Source of the DNA: Porticoccus sp950063125
GTDB lineage: Bacteria; Pseudomonadota; Gammaproteobacteria; Pseudomonadales; Porticoccaceae
Direction: 5' to 3' (one strand)
Assembly: GCF_963973895.1 (NCBI RefSeq)
Contig: NZ_CAXBBF010000002.1
Length of the DNA: 64,000 bases
The translations under genes were made by a program, and so were the position numbers. Numbering within the stretch: the first letter of the stretch is position 1; every line of letters begins with the position of its first letter. Below the pieces are notes generated by a model that worked only from the letters and a program-made list of their open reading frames with translations, did not search any database and was not told the origin of the DNA. Below are positions 34,694 to 44,246 of the stretch, piece after piece.

Positions 34694-37600
34694 TTGAATA
34701 ATCGGCAAACTCGCATCGACGCTCTTCACCGGGCAGCAACACAACGCATTCTTATTCTGGATGGCGGCATGGGCACCATGATCCAGTCTCATCGTTTTAC
34801 CGAGTCCGATTACCGGGGTGAACGTTTCGCTGACTGGTCACAGGATGTAGCCGGCAACAATGACCTGCTCTCACTGACACAACCCGGAGTGATTCGTGCG
34901 CTTCACGAGGCCTATCTCGAAGCCGGTGCGGATATTATCGAGACCAACACTTTTAATTCCACAACCCTATCCATGACGGACTACGGTATGGAGTCGCTGG
35001 CCCGGGAGCTGAACGAAGCGGGTGCCAGGATTGCCCGAGAAGCCTGTGATGCCATTGCCACACCGGACAAACCCCGTTGGGTGGCAGGGGTCATCGGCCC
35101 CACCAGCCGCACCTGCTCCATATCGCCGGACGTCAACGATCCCGGCGCGAGAAATACCAGCTTCGACGAGCTGGTGACTGCTTATATGGAAGCCACTGAA
35201 GGACTCATTGCTGGTGGTTCAGACATTATCCTGATTGAGACTGTGTTCGATACACTGAACGCCAAAGCGGCAGTTTTTGCGGTACAGGCTGTTTTTGAAA
35301 AGCTCGACACCGAACTGCCCCTGATGATTTCCGGCACGATTACAGATGCCAGTGGCCGCACGCTGTCGGGTCAAACTCCCGAAGCCTTCTGGAACTCACT
35401 GGCTCACGCCAGGCCGTTTTCAATCGGTCTCAACTGTGCTTTAGGCGCCAAGGAACTCCGACCACACATTGAAGAGTTATCACGGGTTGCCAACACCCTG
35501 GTCAGTGCCCATCCCAACGCGGGACTGCCAAATGAGTTTGGTGAATACGATGAAAGCGCAGCCGAGATGGCCGAGATTGTCGAAGAATTCGCCCAGAGTG
35601 GCCTGATCAATATTCTCGGCGGATGCTGCGGTACCACGCCCGACCATATCCGGGCAATTGCCGAAGCTGTGGCCACCAAGGCCATTCGACAGGTGCCGGA
35701 GATTGCCCCTGCCTGTCGGCTTTCCGGTCTCGAAGCATTCAACATTACTGACGAATCGCTGTTCGTCAATGTGGGAGAGCGCTGCAATGTCACCGGCTCT
35801 GCCCGTTTCAAATCGCTGGTCATGAACGGTGACTACGACACGGCACTGCAGGTGGCACGGCAGCAGGTGGAAGATGGCGCACAGATCATCGATGTCAATA
35901 TGGATGAGGGCATGCTCGATGCCGTAGAGGCCATGACCACGTTTCTTAAACTGGTGGCATCGGAACCGGATATTTCACGTATACCGCTGATGATCGACTC
36001 ATCGAAATGGCATGTGATAGAAGCCGGTTTAAAGTGGGCCCAGGGCAAATGCGTGGTCAACTCGATCAGCCTCAAGGAAGGTGAAGCGTCCTTTATCGAA
36101 CAGGCCAAACTCTGCCTGCGCTACGGTGCGGCAGTGGTCGTCATGGCGTTTGACGAAGACGGTCAGGCAGACAACCTGGAAAGACGCAAGAAAATTTGCC
36201 AGCGCTGCTATGACATTCTGGTCAATCAGGTGGGTTTCCCACCCCAGGACATTATCTTTGATCCCAACGTGTTTGCTGTGGCCACCGGGATTGATGAACA
36301 CAATAACTACGCTATGGACTTCATTGAGGCCTCAAGCTGGATCACCCGGAACCTGCCCCACGCCCTGATCTCCGGTGGCATCAGCAACGTGTCTTTCTCC
36401 TTTCGGGGCAACAATCCTGTCAGGGAGGCAATTCACTCTGTGTTCCTTTACCACGCCATCAAAGCCGGGCTGCGCATGGGCATAGTCAATGCCGGCCAGC
36501 TGGCCGTCTATAGCGACTTACCTGATGAGCTGCGAGACCGGGTTGAGGATGTGATCCTCAACCGCCATGCCGAGGCCACGGAAAACCTGCTCAACATCGC
36601 CGAAAAATATCGCGGCGATGGCAGTGGCACAGAGCGCAAGGAAGACCTGGAATGGCGTTGCTGGCCAGTGAAAAAACGTCTAGAGCATTCACTGGTAAAA
36701 GGGATAACCAGCTATATCGAAGAGGATACAGAAGCTGCGAGACAGGAAGCTGAACGCCCTCTGCATGTGATTGAAGGCCCACTGATGGATGGGATGAACG
36801 TGGTTGGCGACCTGTTCAGCGAGGGCAAGATGTTCCTCCCACAGGTAGTAAAATCTGCCCGTGTCATGAAGCAGGCAGTCGCCTACCTGCAGCCATTCAT
36901 AGAGGCTGAAAAAGAAGAAGATGCCCAGGCCAACGGCAAGATCCTGATGGCTACGGTCAAGGGCGATGTCCACGATATCGGCAAGAATATTGTCGGTGTT
37001 GTCCTGCGCTGCAATAATTATGAGGTAATCGATCTTGGCGTCATGGTGCCCGCCGACAAAATTATTGATACTGCGCTGAAAGAGTCCGTGGATATCATTG
37101 GCCTTTCAGGGCTGATTACCCCCTCACTGGATGAAATGGTACATATCGCCAGCGAACTGGAGCGGCGCCAGCTGAACTTTCCGCTGCTGATTGGCGGTGC
37201 CACCACCTCCAAGGCCCACACTGCAGTTAAGATTGATCCGAAATACCAGCGCAATCAGACCGTTTATGTGCCCGATGCCTCCCGAGCCGTTGGCGTTGCC
37301 AGCAAACTTCTCAGCAAGGATCTCCGCGATGCCTTTGTAGCAGACCTCCAGCTGGAATATGAACAGGTTCGACACCGCACGGCCAACCGCAAACCACGCG
37401 GAACCATTCTCACCTACAAGGAGGCCCGAAAAGCCGGGCTGAAAACTGATTGGAGCAAATATCAACCAGCGGTCCCCGGCAAACTGGGTATACAGGTCAT
37501 GGAAGACTACCCTCTGGAAGAACTGGTGGAAATGATCGACTGGACACCCTTCTTTATTACCTGGGGCCTGTCGGGCAAATACCCGAAAATTCTTGACGAC

Positions 37601-38386
37601 GATAAAGTCGGTGAAGCGGCACGCAACCTGTTTTCTGATGCAAAAGACATGTTGCGAAAATTGATAGATGGCAAGCTAATCAAGGCCAGAGGTGTCTTCG
37701 GACTTTGGCCGGCCAATACCGTCAATGCGGACGACATTGAAGTTTATGCTGATGAGTCGCGCAAGGATGTCATCGGCACACTGCACCAGATTCGTCAGCA
37801 AACCAGAAAGCCGGGGGCTCCACCACAGATGATGTCACTTGCAGATTATGTGGCGCCAAAGGAAACTGCTATTCAGGATTATATCGGCGCCTTCGCGGTC
37901 ACTGCGGGCATCGGTGCCGATGAATTGGCCCGGGAATACGAAGCCAATGGCGATGACTACAACAGCATTATGGTAAAAGCGCTGGCAGACCGGTTCGCAG
38001 AAGCCTTCGCGGAGCGGCTTCACCAGCGCGTCCGGACCGAGTTTTGGGGCTATGCCGCCGATGAAGCACTGGACACGGAGGCACTGATAAAAGAGGCCTA
38101 TCACGGTATCCGGCCCGCACCGGGTTATCCCGCCTGCCCTGACCACAGTGAAAAAGAAACGATTTTCAGGTTGCTTGATGCCACCGCCACAACCGGGATT
38201 TCCCTGACCGAAAGTTTTGCCATGTTGCCTGCGGCCTCAGTGAGTGGCTTTTATTTCTCCCACCCACAGGCGAAATATTTCAATACAGGGAAAATCCAGC
38301 GGGATCAACTTGAAAGCCTGGCCGAGAGGAAAGGCGTTCCTATCGCCCAGATGGAACGCTGGTTGAGTCCGGTGCTGGACGATTGA
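34694..38386 (+). CDS. metH: Cobalamin-dependent methionine synthase
   Basis: MetH transfers the methyl group of 5-methyltetrahydrofolate to homocysteine through cobalamin. The 1230-residue protein has all four modules. The homocysteine domain has DGGMGTMIQ near 24 and zinc cysteines in LNCALGA and GGCCGTTPDH. The folate domain has FVNVGERCNVTGSARF. The cobalamin domain has DVHDIGKNIVG with the axial histidine near 760, and the C-terminal part is the reactivation domain. The start is TTG at 34694; later ATG codons would cut into the first domain. The small DUF2970 gene follows by two bases. Confidence 0.97.
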   Translation: MNNRQTRIDALHRAATQRILILDGGMGTMIQSHRFTESDYRGERFADWSQDVAGNNDLLSLTQPGVIRALHEAYLEAGADIIETNTFNSTTLSMTDYGMESLARELNEAGARIAREACDAIATPDKPRWVAGVIGPTSRTCSISPDVNDPGARNTSFDELVTAYMEATEGLIAGGSDIILIETVFDTLNAKAAVFAVQAVFEKLDTELPLMISGTITDASGRTLSGQTPEAFWNSLAHARPFSIGLNCALGAKELRPHIEELSRVANTLVSAHPNAGLPNEFGEYDESAAEMAEIVEEFAQSGLINILGGCCGTTPDHIRAIAEAVATKAIRQVPEIAPACRLSGLEAFNITDESLFVNVGERCNVTGSARFKSLVMNGDYDTALQVARQQVEDGAQIIDVNMDEGMLDAVEAMTTFLKLVASEPDISRIPLMIDSSKWHVIEAGLKWAQGKCVVNSISLKEGEASFIEQAKLCLRYGAAVVVMAFDEDGQADNLERRKKICQRCYDILVNQVGFPPQDIIFDPNVFAVATGIDEHNNYAMDFIEASSWITRNLPHALISGGISNVSFSFRGNNPVREAIHSVFLYHAIKAGLRMGIVNAGQLAVYSDLPDELRDRVEDVILNRHAEATENLLNIAEKYRGDGSGTERKEDLEWRCWPVKKRLEHSLVKGITSYIEEDTEAARQEAERPLHVIEGPLMDGMNVVGDLFSEGKMFLPQVVKSARVMKQAVAYLQPFIEAEKEEDAQANGKILMATVKGDVHDIGKNIVGVVLRCNNYEVIDLGVMVPADKIIDTALKESVDIIGLSGLITPSLDEMVHIASELERRQLNFPLLIGGATTSKAHTAVKIDPKYQRNQTVYVPDASRAVGVASKLLSKDLRDAFVADLQLEYEQVRHRTANRKPRGTILTYKEARKAGLKTDWSKYQPAVPGKLGIQVMEDYPLEELVEMIDWTPFFITWGLSGKYPKILDDDKVGEAARNLFSDAKDMLRKLIDGKLIKARGVFGLWPANTVNADDIEVYADESRKDVIGTLHQIRQQTRKPGAPPQMMSLADYVAPKETAIQDYIGAFAVTAGIGADELAREYEANGDDYNSIMVKALADRFAEAFAERLHQRVRTEFWGYAADEALDTEALIKEAYHGIRPAPGYPACPDHSEKETIFRLLDATATTGISLTESFAMLPAASVSGFYFSHPQAKYFNTGKIQRDQLESLAERKGVPIAQMERWLSPVLDD

Positions 38387-38388
38387 GC

Positions 38389-38604
38389 ATGAACGATGAC
38401 AACGACCAGAAACCTGGCTTCTGGCAGATTGTACTCAGCACCCTGGCCGCTTTTTTTGGGGTACAGAGCAGCAAAAACCGGGAGCGGGACTTCAAACACG
38501 GCAATATTTACGCCTATATCGCTTCAGGCCTGATATTCACTGTGTTGTTTATTTTTTGCGTGGTGATGGTAGTGAAACTGGTGCTAAAAAGTGCTGGCAT
38601 GTAA
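38389..38604 (+). CDS. DUF2970 small membrane protein
   Basis: A 71-residue protein with the DUF2970 core GFWQIVLSTLAAFFGVQS, then RERDFKHGN and one C-terminal membrane helix (about 42-66). The family is common in Gamma- and Betaproteobacteria and its function is unknown. It starts two bases after the metH stop, so it is cotranslated with metH. The strong terminator at 38641 ends this transcript. Confidence 0.87.
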   Translation: MNDDNDQKPGFWQIVLSTLAAFFGVQSSKNRERDFKHGNIYAYIASGLIFTVLFIFCVVMVVKLVLKSAGM

Positions 38605-38640
38605 GAGAACCGTTCAGAGTCCACGCATGAACAGCGCAGA

Positions 38641-38676
38641 GATTAAAAAGGCGACCCATGGGCCGCCTTTTTAATC
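38641..38676. terminator. Strong bidirectional terminator
   Basis: The 13-base arms 38641-38653 and 38664-38676 are perfectly complementary (GATTAAAAAGGCG and its complement) around a 10-base loop. It ends the metH-DUF2970 transcript and the convergent 43-codon gene. Confidence 0.95.
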
Positions 38677-38693
38677 TTCTTTGTGCTTCGAAC

Positions 38694-38825
38694 CTACAAA
38701 GTGGTCAGCCAGAAAACGACGGCCAACACAACAATCGTCACAGCCGCGACGGTGGCAATGGCATCGACGCTACTGTCATCATTCCTGGACTCGTCAGGTT
38801 GGGCAACTTCCGCTTGGTCAGACAT
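38694..38825 (-). CDS. 43-residue single-pass membrane protein
   Basis: A short gene on the minus strand: MSDQAEVAQPDESRNDD, a short linker, then a hydrophobic helix of about 20 residues (AIATVAAVTIVVLAVVFWL) ending in TTL. AGAGGG lies eight bases before the ATG, and the strong terminator begins 18 bases after the stop. Acidic soluble N-terminus and one C-terminal helix suggest a small inner-membrane protein, perhaps a regulator of a membrane complex. Function unknown. The neighbouring sulfite reductase gene is divergent. Confidence 0.7.
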   Translation of the reverse strand: MSDQAEVAQPDESRNDDSSVDAIATVAAVTIVVLAVVFWLTTL

Positions 38826-39065
38826 TTTTTAACCCTCTATGGCTTCATAAAAACGGCGCCCGGCATTGTAGCAATATCGATGGCCATTGTCCCAGCCATG
38901 ACAGTCACCACAGCCCCGTTATTCCCCAACGGCCGGTACTTAGAGAGAAAAAGTTTTTCAAAAATGCTGACGTGGGCGCTATCATCCACATCCCACTGAC
39001 AGTCTGCGGGAATACCTGTAGAATTCGCGCCTTTCTTTGTCCAGCTGCTGAAAACCAGACAATTT

Positions 39066-40733
39066 ATGTACCAATATACTGAAAACGATCAAAAAATCAT
39101 TGAAGAGCGAGTTGCCCAGTTTCGCGGACAGACCAGCCGTTATCTGGCCGGTGAACTGACCGATGAAGAGTTTCTGCCCCTGCGCCTGCAGAATGGCCTC
39201 TACATTCAGCGCCTGGCACCCATGCTTAGAATTGCAGTGCCCTACGGTCTGCTGAATTCAACACGACTGCGCAAGCTCGCCGATATTGTCAGAACCTATG
39301 ATAAAGGCTACTGCCATATCACAACTCGGCAGAACATCCAGCTGAATTGGCCACAACTGGAAGAAGTGCCCGAGATCCTGGCTCAATTGGCAGAAGTGCA
39401 GATGCATGCCGTCCAAACCAGCGGTAACTGTATTCGCAATATCACGTCGGACCAGTTTGCCGGTGTTGCTGCTGACGAAATTGAAGACCCACGTCCCTGG
39501 TGTGAAATTCTTCGCCAGTGGTCAACCTTCCACCCCGAGTTCGCTTTTCTGCCGCGTAAATTCAAAATTGCCGTCAGCGGCACCGAAGGGGACCGTGCGG
39601 CCATTCTGGTTCACGATATCGGCCTGCAGATAGTCAGAAATGCTGCCGGGGAGATCGGTTTTCAGGTACTGGTCGGTGGTGGTCTTGGACGCACACCGGT
39701 AATAGGCAGTGTTATCCGTGAATTTCTGCCCTGGCAGCATCTGCTGACCTATCTGGAAGCCATTGTGCGTGTCTACAATCGCTACGGTAACCGCGCCAAC
39801 AAGTACAAAGCCAGAATCAAGATTCTGGTACGCGCCTGGACGCCCGAAGTCTTTGCTGAAAAAGTCGAGGCGGAGTGGGCCCATATCAAGGACAGCCCCG
39901 AAACACTCACCGAGGAAGAAGTAAAACGGGTAAAAGCCTACTTTACCGAACCGGCTTATGAGTCACTGGACGATGCCACTGCAGAAGCTTCACTCAGTAA
40001 CCAGGCACAGGAACACAAAGCCTTCAGTCGCTGGCTGGAGCGCAACACCCACCCTCATCGGATACCGGGTTATCGAATTGTTACCCTGTCACTGAAACCA
40101 ACCGGTGTTGCTCCCGGCGATGTGACGGACAGCCAGCTGGAAGCAATAGCCGATCTGGCAGATCAGTATTCCTTCAGTGAAATTCGTGCCACCCACAACC
40201 AGAATCTGGTCTTGGCAGATGTCAAAAAATCGGATTTGTTTGCTCTCTGGCAAAAAGCCAAAGTGGCCGGTTTTGCCACACCCAATATCGGCACCCTGAC
40301 CGATCTGATCTGCTGCCCCGGAGGGGATTTTTGCTCGCTGGCCAACGCCAAGTCCATCCCGGTGGCTGAAGCCATCCAACGCCGCTTCGATGATCTGGAC
40401 TATCTCTATGACCTCGGCGATCTGACATTGAACATATCAGGCTGCATGAACGCCTGCGGCCACCACCACGTGGGCAATATCGGGGTACTCGGCGTCGATA
40501 AAAAAGGTGAAGAGTTCTACCAGATTCAACTGGGAGGCAGGGCTGGCACAGATGCCGAACTGGCCAACGTGCTGGGACCTTCTTTCGGCCGTGAAGAAAT
40601 GCCCGACGTCATTGAGAAAATTCTCAATGTGTATTTACAAAACCGCCGCGGGGATGAACTGTTTATAGACACCTGTCGCCGCATTGGTCTCGATCCCTTC
40701 AAGGAGAGCGTCTATGCCAAAAATCATCATTAA
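39066..40733 (+). CDS. cysI: Sulfite reductase hemoprotein (CysI-type)
   Basis: A 555-residue siroheme and [4Fe-4S] reductase that converts sulfite to sulfide for cysteine synthesis. It has two ferredoxin-like halves, and cluster cysteines are in CCPGGDFC and SGCMNACGHHH. Siroheme-binding arginine and lysine segments are present (HITTRQNIQLNW, TSGNCIRNIT, ATHNQNLVL). It resembles the Pseudomonas form that lacks a linked CysJ flavoprotein; the electron donor is not visible here. The DUF934 gene overlaps its end by 20 bases. Confidence 0.92.
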   Translation: MYQYTENDQKIIEERVAQFRGQTSRYLAGELTDEEFLPLRLQNGLYIQRLAPMLRIAVPYGLLNSTRLRKLADIVRTYDKGYCHITTRQNIQLNWPQLEEVPEILAQLAEVQMHAVQTSGNCIRNITSDQFAGVAADEIEDPRPWCEILRQWSTFHPEFAFLPRKFKIAVSGTEGDRAAILVHDIGLQIVRNAAGEIGFQVLVGGGLGRTPVIGSVIREFLPWQHLLTYLEAIVRVYNRYGNRANKYKARIKILVRAWTPEVFAEKVEAEWAHIKDSPETLTEEEVKRVKAYFTEPAYESLDDATAEASLSNQAQEHKAFSRWLERNTHPHRIPGYRIVTLSLKPTGVAPGDVTDSQLEAIADLADQYSFSEIRATHNQNLVLADVKKSDLFALWQKAKVAGFATPNIGTLTDLICCPGGDFCSLANAKSIPVAEAIQRRFDDLDYLYDLGDLTLNISGCMNACGHHHVGNIGVLGVDKKGEEFYQIQLGGRAGTDAELANVLGPSFGREEMPDVIEKILNVYLQNRRGDELFIDTCRRIGLDPFKESVYAKNHH

Positions 40734-41202
40734 AGACAAAATTGTCGATGACAAATGGGAGGTTCTCCCCAAAGTGTTTCTGGGAGAACCTCCGGTCAAC
40801 AAACTCCTTTTGCTGCCCATGAAGTACTGGCTGGAACATTCAGAGAATCTTCGCCTGCCTGTGCTGGGCATCTGGATAGACAGTGATGAGGAAGTGGAAG
40901 ACATCGGCGAGAAAGCGAATATGTTTCCGGTCATCGCCATTAATTTTCCCTCATTTACCGATGGACGTGGCTTTACTGCTGGCCGGCTGCTGCGCGAGCG
41001 CTATGGCTACACTGGGCAACTGCGCGCTATCGGCCATGTCATCCGCGATCAGTTGTTCTATCTGAAGCGCTGTGGTTTCGATGCTTTTCAGCTCAGAGAA
41101 GGCACTGACCTGGAAGAAGCACTGAAATCCCTGAATGATTTCAGTGTTACCTATCAGGGTGACGCAGACGACCCCAACCCGCTATTCCGTCGCGACCAGT
41201 AA
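40714..41202 (+). CDS. DUF934 protein, sulfite reductase partner
   Basis: A 162-residue protein of the DUF934 family, almost always encoded after this type of cysI and needed for sulfite reduction in some species by unknown means. Features are LGVWIDSDEE-like VLGIWIDSDEEVEDIG, INFPSFTDGRGFTAGRLLRER and GFDAFQLREGTDLEEAL. AAGGAG eight bases before ATG 40714 lies inside cysI and decides the start. The two genes overlap by 20 bases in different frames. Confidence 0.9.
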   Translation: MPKIIIKDKIVDDKWEVLPKVFLGEPPVNKLLLLPMKYWLEHSENLRLPVLGIWIDSDEEVEDIGEKANMFPVIAINFPSFTDGRGFTAGRLLRERYGYTGQLRAIGHVIRDQLFYLKRCGFDAFQLREGTDLEEALKSLNDFSVTYQGDADDPNPLFRRDQ

Positions 41203-41295
41203 TCTTTACGCCAAACCTCAACAGGACCGAAGGCAGAAAACCTGACAAGTTAAACAGCCTCCCTGATAATACGTAACGGTTAAACAGGCTTGTCG

Positions 41296-41331
41296 CTCCA
41301 GAATCCATCGCGCACAATATGGATTCTGGAG
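41296..41331 (+). promoter_or_regulatory. Perfect hairpin covering the antiporter ribosome binding site
   Basis: CTCCAGAATCCAT (41296-41308) and ATGGATTCTGGAG (41319-41331) form a perfect 13-bp stem with a 10-base loop. The last four bases, GGAG (41328-41331), are the ribosome binding site of the antiporter gene, seven bases before ATG 41339. In mRNA the site would be fully paired. No T run follows, so it is not an ordinary terminator. Confidence 0.75.
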
Positions 41332-41338
41332 TGGTCCT

Positions 41339-42505
41339 ATGTCCGAAACGGTTTTTCAATCGTTCTTTCTGATTTTCACTGGCTCTGCCATTATTGCCTC
41401 CATGGCGATCTTTGGCCGACAGCCATTACTGGTCGCCTATATCACTCTGGGTGCACTGATTGGTCCCTACGGCTTTGGCTGGGTACAGGACGTGCACCTG
41501 CTATCCGAAATCTCCGAAATCGGCATTATTTTCCTGCTATTTCTACTGGGTCTCGACCTGCAACCCAAGTCACTACTCCGAGCTTTCAGGAAAGTTACAG
41601 TGGTGACGCTGATCAGTTCTTTAATCTTCGCCAGTATCGGCTATCTGATTGCCCGGCTGTTTGGCTTCACAACGACCGAATCCCTAATCATCGGGGCAGC
41701 GATGATGTTTTCCAGCACCATCATCGGTATCAAGCTGTTACCCACGACAATCCTTCATCATCGCCATATCGGCGAGATGATGATCGGCCTGCTTCTAATG
41801 CAGGATTTTCTCGCCATATTTGTATTACTGGTACTGCTCAGTGGCGATGGCGGGCAGATTAATATCACGCAAATCGGTATCACCCTACTCGCCCTCCCCC
41901 TGTTGATACTGTTTGCCTGGGGATTCGTGCGTTGGGTACTACTCAAGTTGATCGCCAAGTTCGATCAGATGGGCGAGTATATTTTTCTGCTGGCCATCGG
42001 CTGGTGTATGGGATTGTCTGAACTGGCAGAGGTACTTGGCCTGTCGCGGGAAATCGGTGCCTTTCTGGCAGGTATCACCATCGCCTCAAGCCCCATCTCT
42101 CAGCACATTGCCCTGACACTGAAGCCCCTGCGGGACTTTTTTCTGATCATGTTTTTCTTTTCTCTGGGTGCCGGCTTTAATCTCGGCTTACTGCCGGAGA
42201 TCGCCCTCGCAGCGGCGACACTTGGGGTAGCCATGCTGATTCTAAAACCAGTGATATTCCGCGTCTTGCTCGAACGCCAGAGCGAGAGGAAAGTACTGGC
42301 CTGGGATCTCGGTTTCCGGCTTGGTCAAATCAGCGAGTTTTCCCTGTTGATCGCCTACGTCGCTTTTAATGCCTCGCTGATTGGCGTCATGGCATCGCAC
42401 CTGATTCAGGCCGCTGCCATATTGACCTTTCTGGTATCGAGCTACATTGTCACGTTCAACTTCCCCAATCCGATCGCGGTGAGTGAAAAACTCCGGCGCA
42501 ATTGA
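41339..42505 (+). CDS. CPA2-family cation/proton antiporter (Kef-type)
   Basis: A 388-residue membrane protein of the monovalent cation:proton antiporter-2 family, with about 11 helices. It has YITLGALIGPYGFG, EIGIIFLLFLLGLDLQPKSL and LMQDFLAIF, the aspartate motif of CPA2. It also has SREIGAFLAGITIASSP near residue 240. It ends without the TrkA-N or TrkA-C domains of KefB/KefC, so nucleotide or glutathione gating is not expected from this chain. Ion specificity is not determinable. Its stop is immediately adjacent to the stop of convergent sohB. Confidence 0.88.
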   Translation: MSETVFQSFFLIFTGSAIIASMAIFGRQPLLVAYITLGALIGPYGFGWVQDVHLLSEISEIGIIFLLFLLGLDLQPKSLLRAFRKVTVVTLISSLIFASIGYLIARLFGFTTTESLIIGAAMMFSSTIIGIKLLPTTILHHRHIGEMMIGLLLMQDFLAIFVLLVLLSGDGGQINITQIGITLLALPLLILFAWGFVRWVLLKLIAKFDQMGEYIFLLAIGWCMGLSELAEVLGLSREIGAFLAGITIASSPISQHIALTLKPLRDFFLIMFFFSLGAGFNLGLLPEIALAAATLGVAMLILKPVIFRVLLERQSERKVLAWDLGFRLGQISEFSLLIAYVAFNASLIGVMASHLIQAAAILTFLVSSYIVTFNFPNPIAVSEKLRRN

Positions 42506-43528
42506 TCAGACGGAGTAACGACTGTTACACAACCGGTTCCACCACCTGAGTAATAGACTGTCCACCCTATTTTCCGTGGCCAGCCCCAATTTTTCAGGCA
42601 AGGACTTGTGGTGCAGGTAACTGACCTGATAAATATCCGCCTGATTTGAACGATCAACCAGGTACTCATCACTGGTCATGAGTTCGTCCACCAGCGATTC
42701 CTCAAGCGCTCGGGTGCCCAGCCAGACCTGCCCCGTAGCAATTTTGTCGATATCCAGATTTTTTCGGTGGCTACCAACAAAATCCTTGAACAGGTCATGG
42801 ATTTCCTGGATATCCTCAATGAATTTTTCCCGTCCCTCATCGGTATTCTCGCCAAACATCGTCAGTGTTCGCTTGAATTCACCGGCGGTGTGTAACTCCA
42901 CATCGACATCGTGTTTTTTAAGCAACCGGTTGAAGTTGGGCAGCTGGGCAACCACGCCGATAGAACCGATCATGGAAAAAGGAGCTGCAAGAATCTTGTC
43001 TGCCACGCAGGCCATCATGTAACCGCCGCTGGCGGCTATTTTGTCGACACAAACGGTGAGCGGAATACCCCGTTTCTTGATGCGATCGAGCTGACTGGCG
43101 GCCAGACCATAGCTATGCACCATACCCCCGGCACTTTCCAGAAGCACAACCACTTCGTCTTCCGGCTTGGCTTGACTCAAGACAGCGGTGATCTCTTCTC
43201 TCAGGCTTGCCACCGCGGAGGCACGAAGATCGCCCTTAAATGCCAGCAGAAACACCCGTGTCTTTTCTGATGCCTGCTTGAGCCGCTCTTTAGCATCCTT
43301 CTTTTTCTGCTTTGTCAGTTTTTTTCTTTCGGCGCTACCGAGCATGGCTGCCTGCACAGCATCTCCCAACTGCTCGATGGTATCGTTGATTTTCTCAACT
43401 TCCAGAACACCCTCTTGCTTGCGAATGCGGCCACCAAGATTGATGAGCAATCCCATTACTATCACCAAAGACAACGCAACCGTAACGACTTTGGCCAGAA
43501 AAAGTCCGTATTCCAGTAAAAAATCCAA
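42506..43528 (-). CDS. sohB: Inner-membrane S49 peptidase SohB
   Basis: A 340-residue signal peptide peptidase A-like protease. It has an N-terminal membrane helix (about 8-28), a Lys-rich charged linker (residues 68-95) and the S49 domain. The serine is in ASGGYMMACVADK, the expected catalytic Ser/Lys region, and MIGSIGVVAQ follows. E. coli SohB acts on periplasmic-side substrates and suppresses loss of DegP. It is tail-to-tail with the antiporter gene with no bases between. Its promoter should lie in 43529-43601. Confidence 0.92.
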   Translation of the reverse strand: MDFLLEYGLFLAKVVTVALSLVIVMGLLINLGGRIRKQEGVLEVEKINDTIEQLGDAVQAAMLGSAERKKLTKQKKKDAKERLKQASEKTRVFLLAFKGDLRASAVASLREEITAVLSQAKPEDEVVVLLESAGGMVHSYGLAASQLDRIKKRGIPLTVCVDKIAASGGYMMACVADKILAAPFSMIGSIGVVAQLPNFNRLLKKHDVDVELHTAGEFKRTLTMFGENTDEGREKFIEDIQEIHDLFKDFVGSHRKNLDIDKIATGQVWLGTRALEESLVDELMTSDEYLVDRSNQADIYQVSYLHHKSLPEKLGLATENRVDSLLLRWWNRLCNSRYSV

Positions 43529-43601
43529 TGTATGACTCCCCTATCTATCTGCTCTATTTGTCTACTCTCTAGAAATAACGCGCATTTGTTCGTGAAGATT
43601 A

Positions 43602-44246
43602 TCACCAACCGGATACTGCCCGCTTGGCTTCGTTATTGATCGGGCGGGCAAACAACCCGCCATAGGCCAGTGTCACCTCGTAAACAGCACCGTCCGCCAT
43701 CGGCTGGTAAGTTGCAGTGCCCTGTTGGGCGCTGACCCATTCCTGCAACCAGGGTACCTGCCTGAGTGCCTGCCAGGTATCAAAACCATAGGGGCTCATT
43801 TTCAGCGGGTGTACCGTTTGCTCGCCGTGCCGTTGTTCAATTATATCGGCATAACGGCCACTGATTCTGTCCAACCGATACTGGGATTTAAAGCCGATAC
43901 TGGCCAGTGAAGGATGCCAGCGCAAGGTCCGGGCATCCAGTTGCCACTGATCCCCCAACAGCCGCAGGTGGTGCTCCTCTCCATCAACCTGAACAAGCAG
44001 CAGACGGTAGTTCTGTGGCGCCAGTTTGACAAACTGCAAGGTGGCCACGGGTTGCTCCACCAGCAATCGTTTATAGGTCAGCAGGTCGTAGCCACCGAGA
44101 AAAAACATGGCACTGGCTGCCAGAAACGATAATCCCAGTAAGGCTCGCACGATGGCCTTGAGCATGCCCCCGCTCAACAGCAACTTCAGCGCCAGCAGTA
44201 AAAAAATGGCACCTACGATGATCGGCACTAACGTGGAAACAGTCAC
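43602..44246 (-). CDS. Conserved membrane protein of unknown function
   Basis: A 214-residue protein with two N-terminal membrane helices (about 5-25 and 30-52) and a large periplasmic-type domain. The domain contains LQFVKLAPQNYRLLLVQVDG, WQLDARTLRW and YRLDRISGRYADI. Homologs lie next to nudC in Pseudomonas and are sometimes called efflux-pump proteins without evidence. It overlaps nudC by four bases (ATGA), so they are translationally coupled. Function unknown. Confidence 0.8.
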   Translation of the reverse strand: MTVSTLVPIIVGAIFLLLALKLLLSGGMLKAIVRALLGLSFLAASAMFFLGGYDLLTYKRLLVEQPVATLQFVKLAPQNYRLLLVQVDGEEHHLRLLGDQWQLDARTLRWHPSLASIGFKSQYRLDRISGRYADIIEQRHGEQTVHPLKMSPYGFDTWQALRQVPWLQEWVSAQQGTATYQPMADGAVYEVTLAYGGLFARPINNEAKRAVSGW

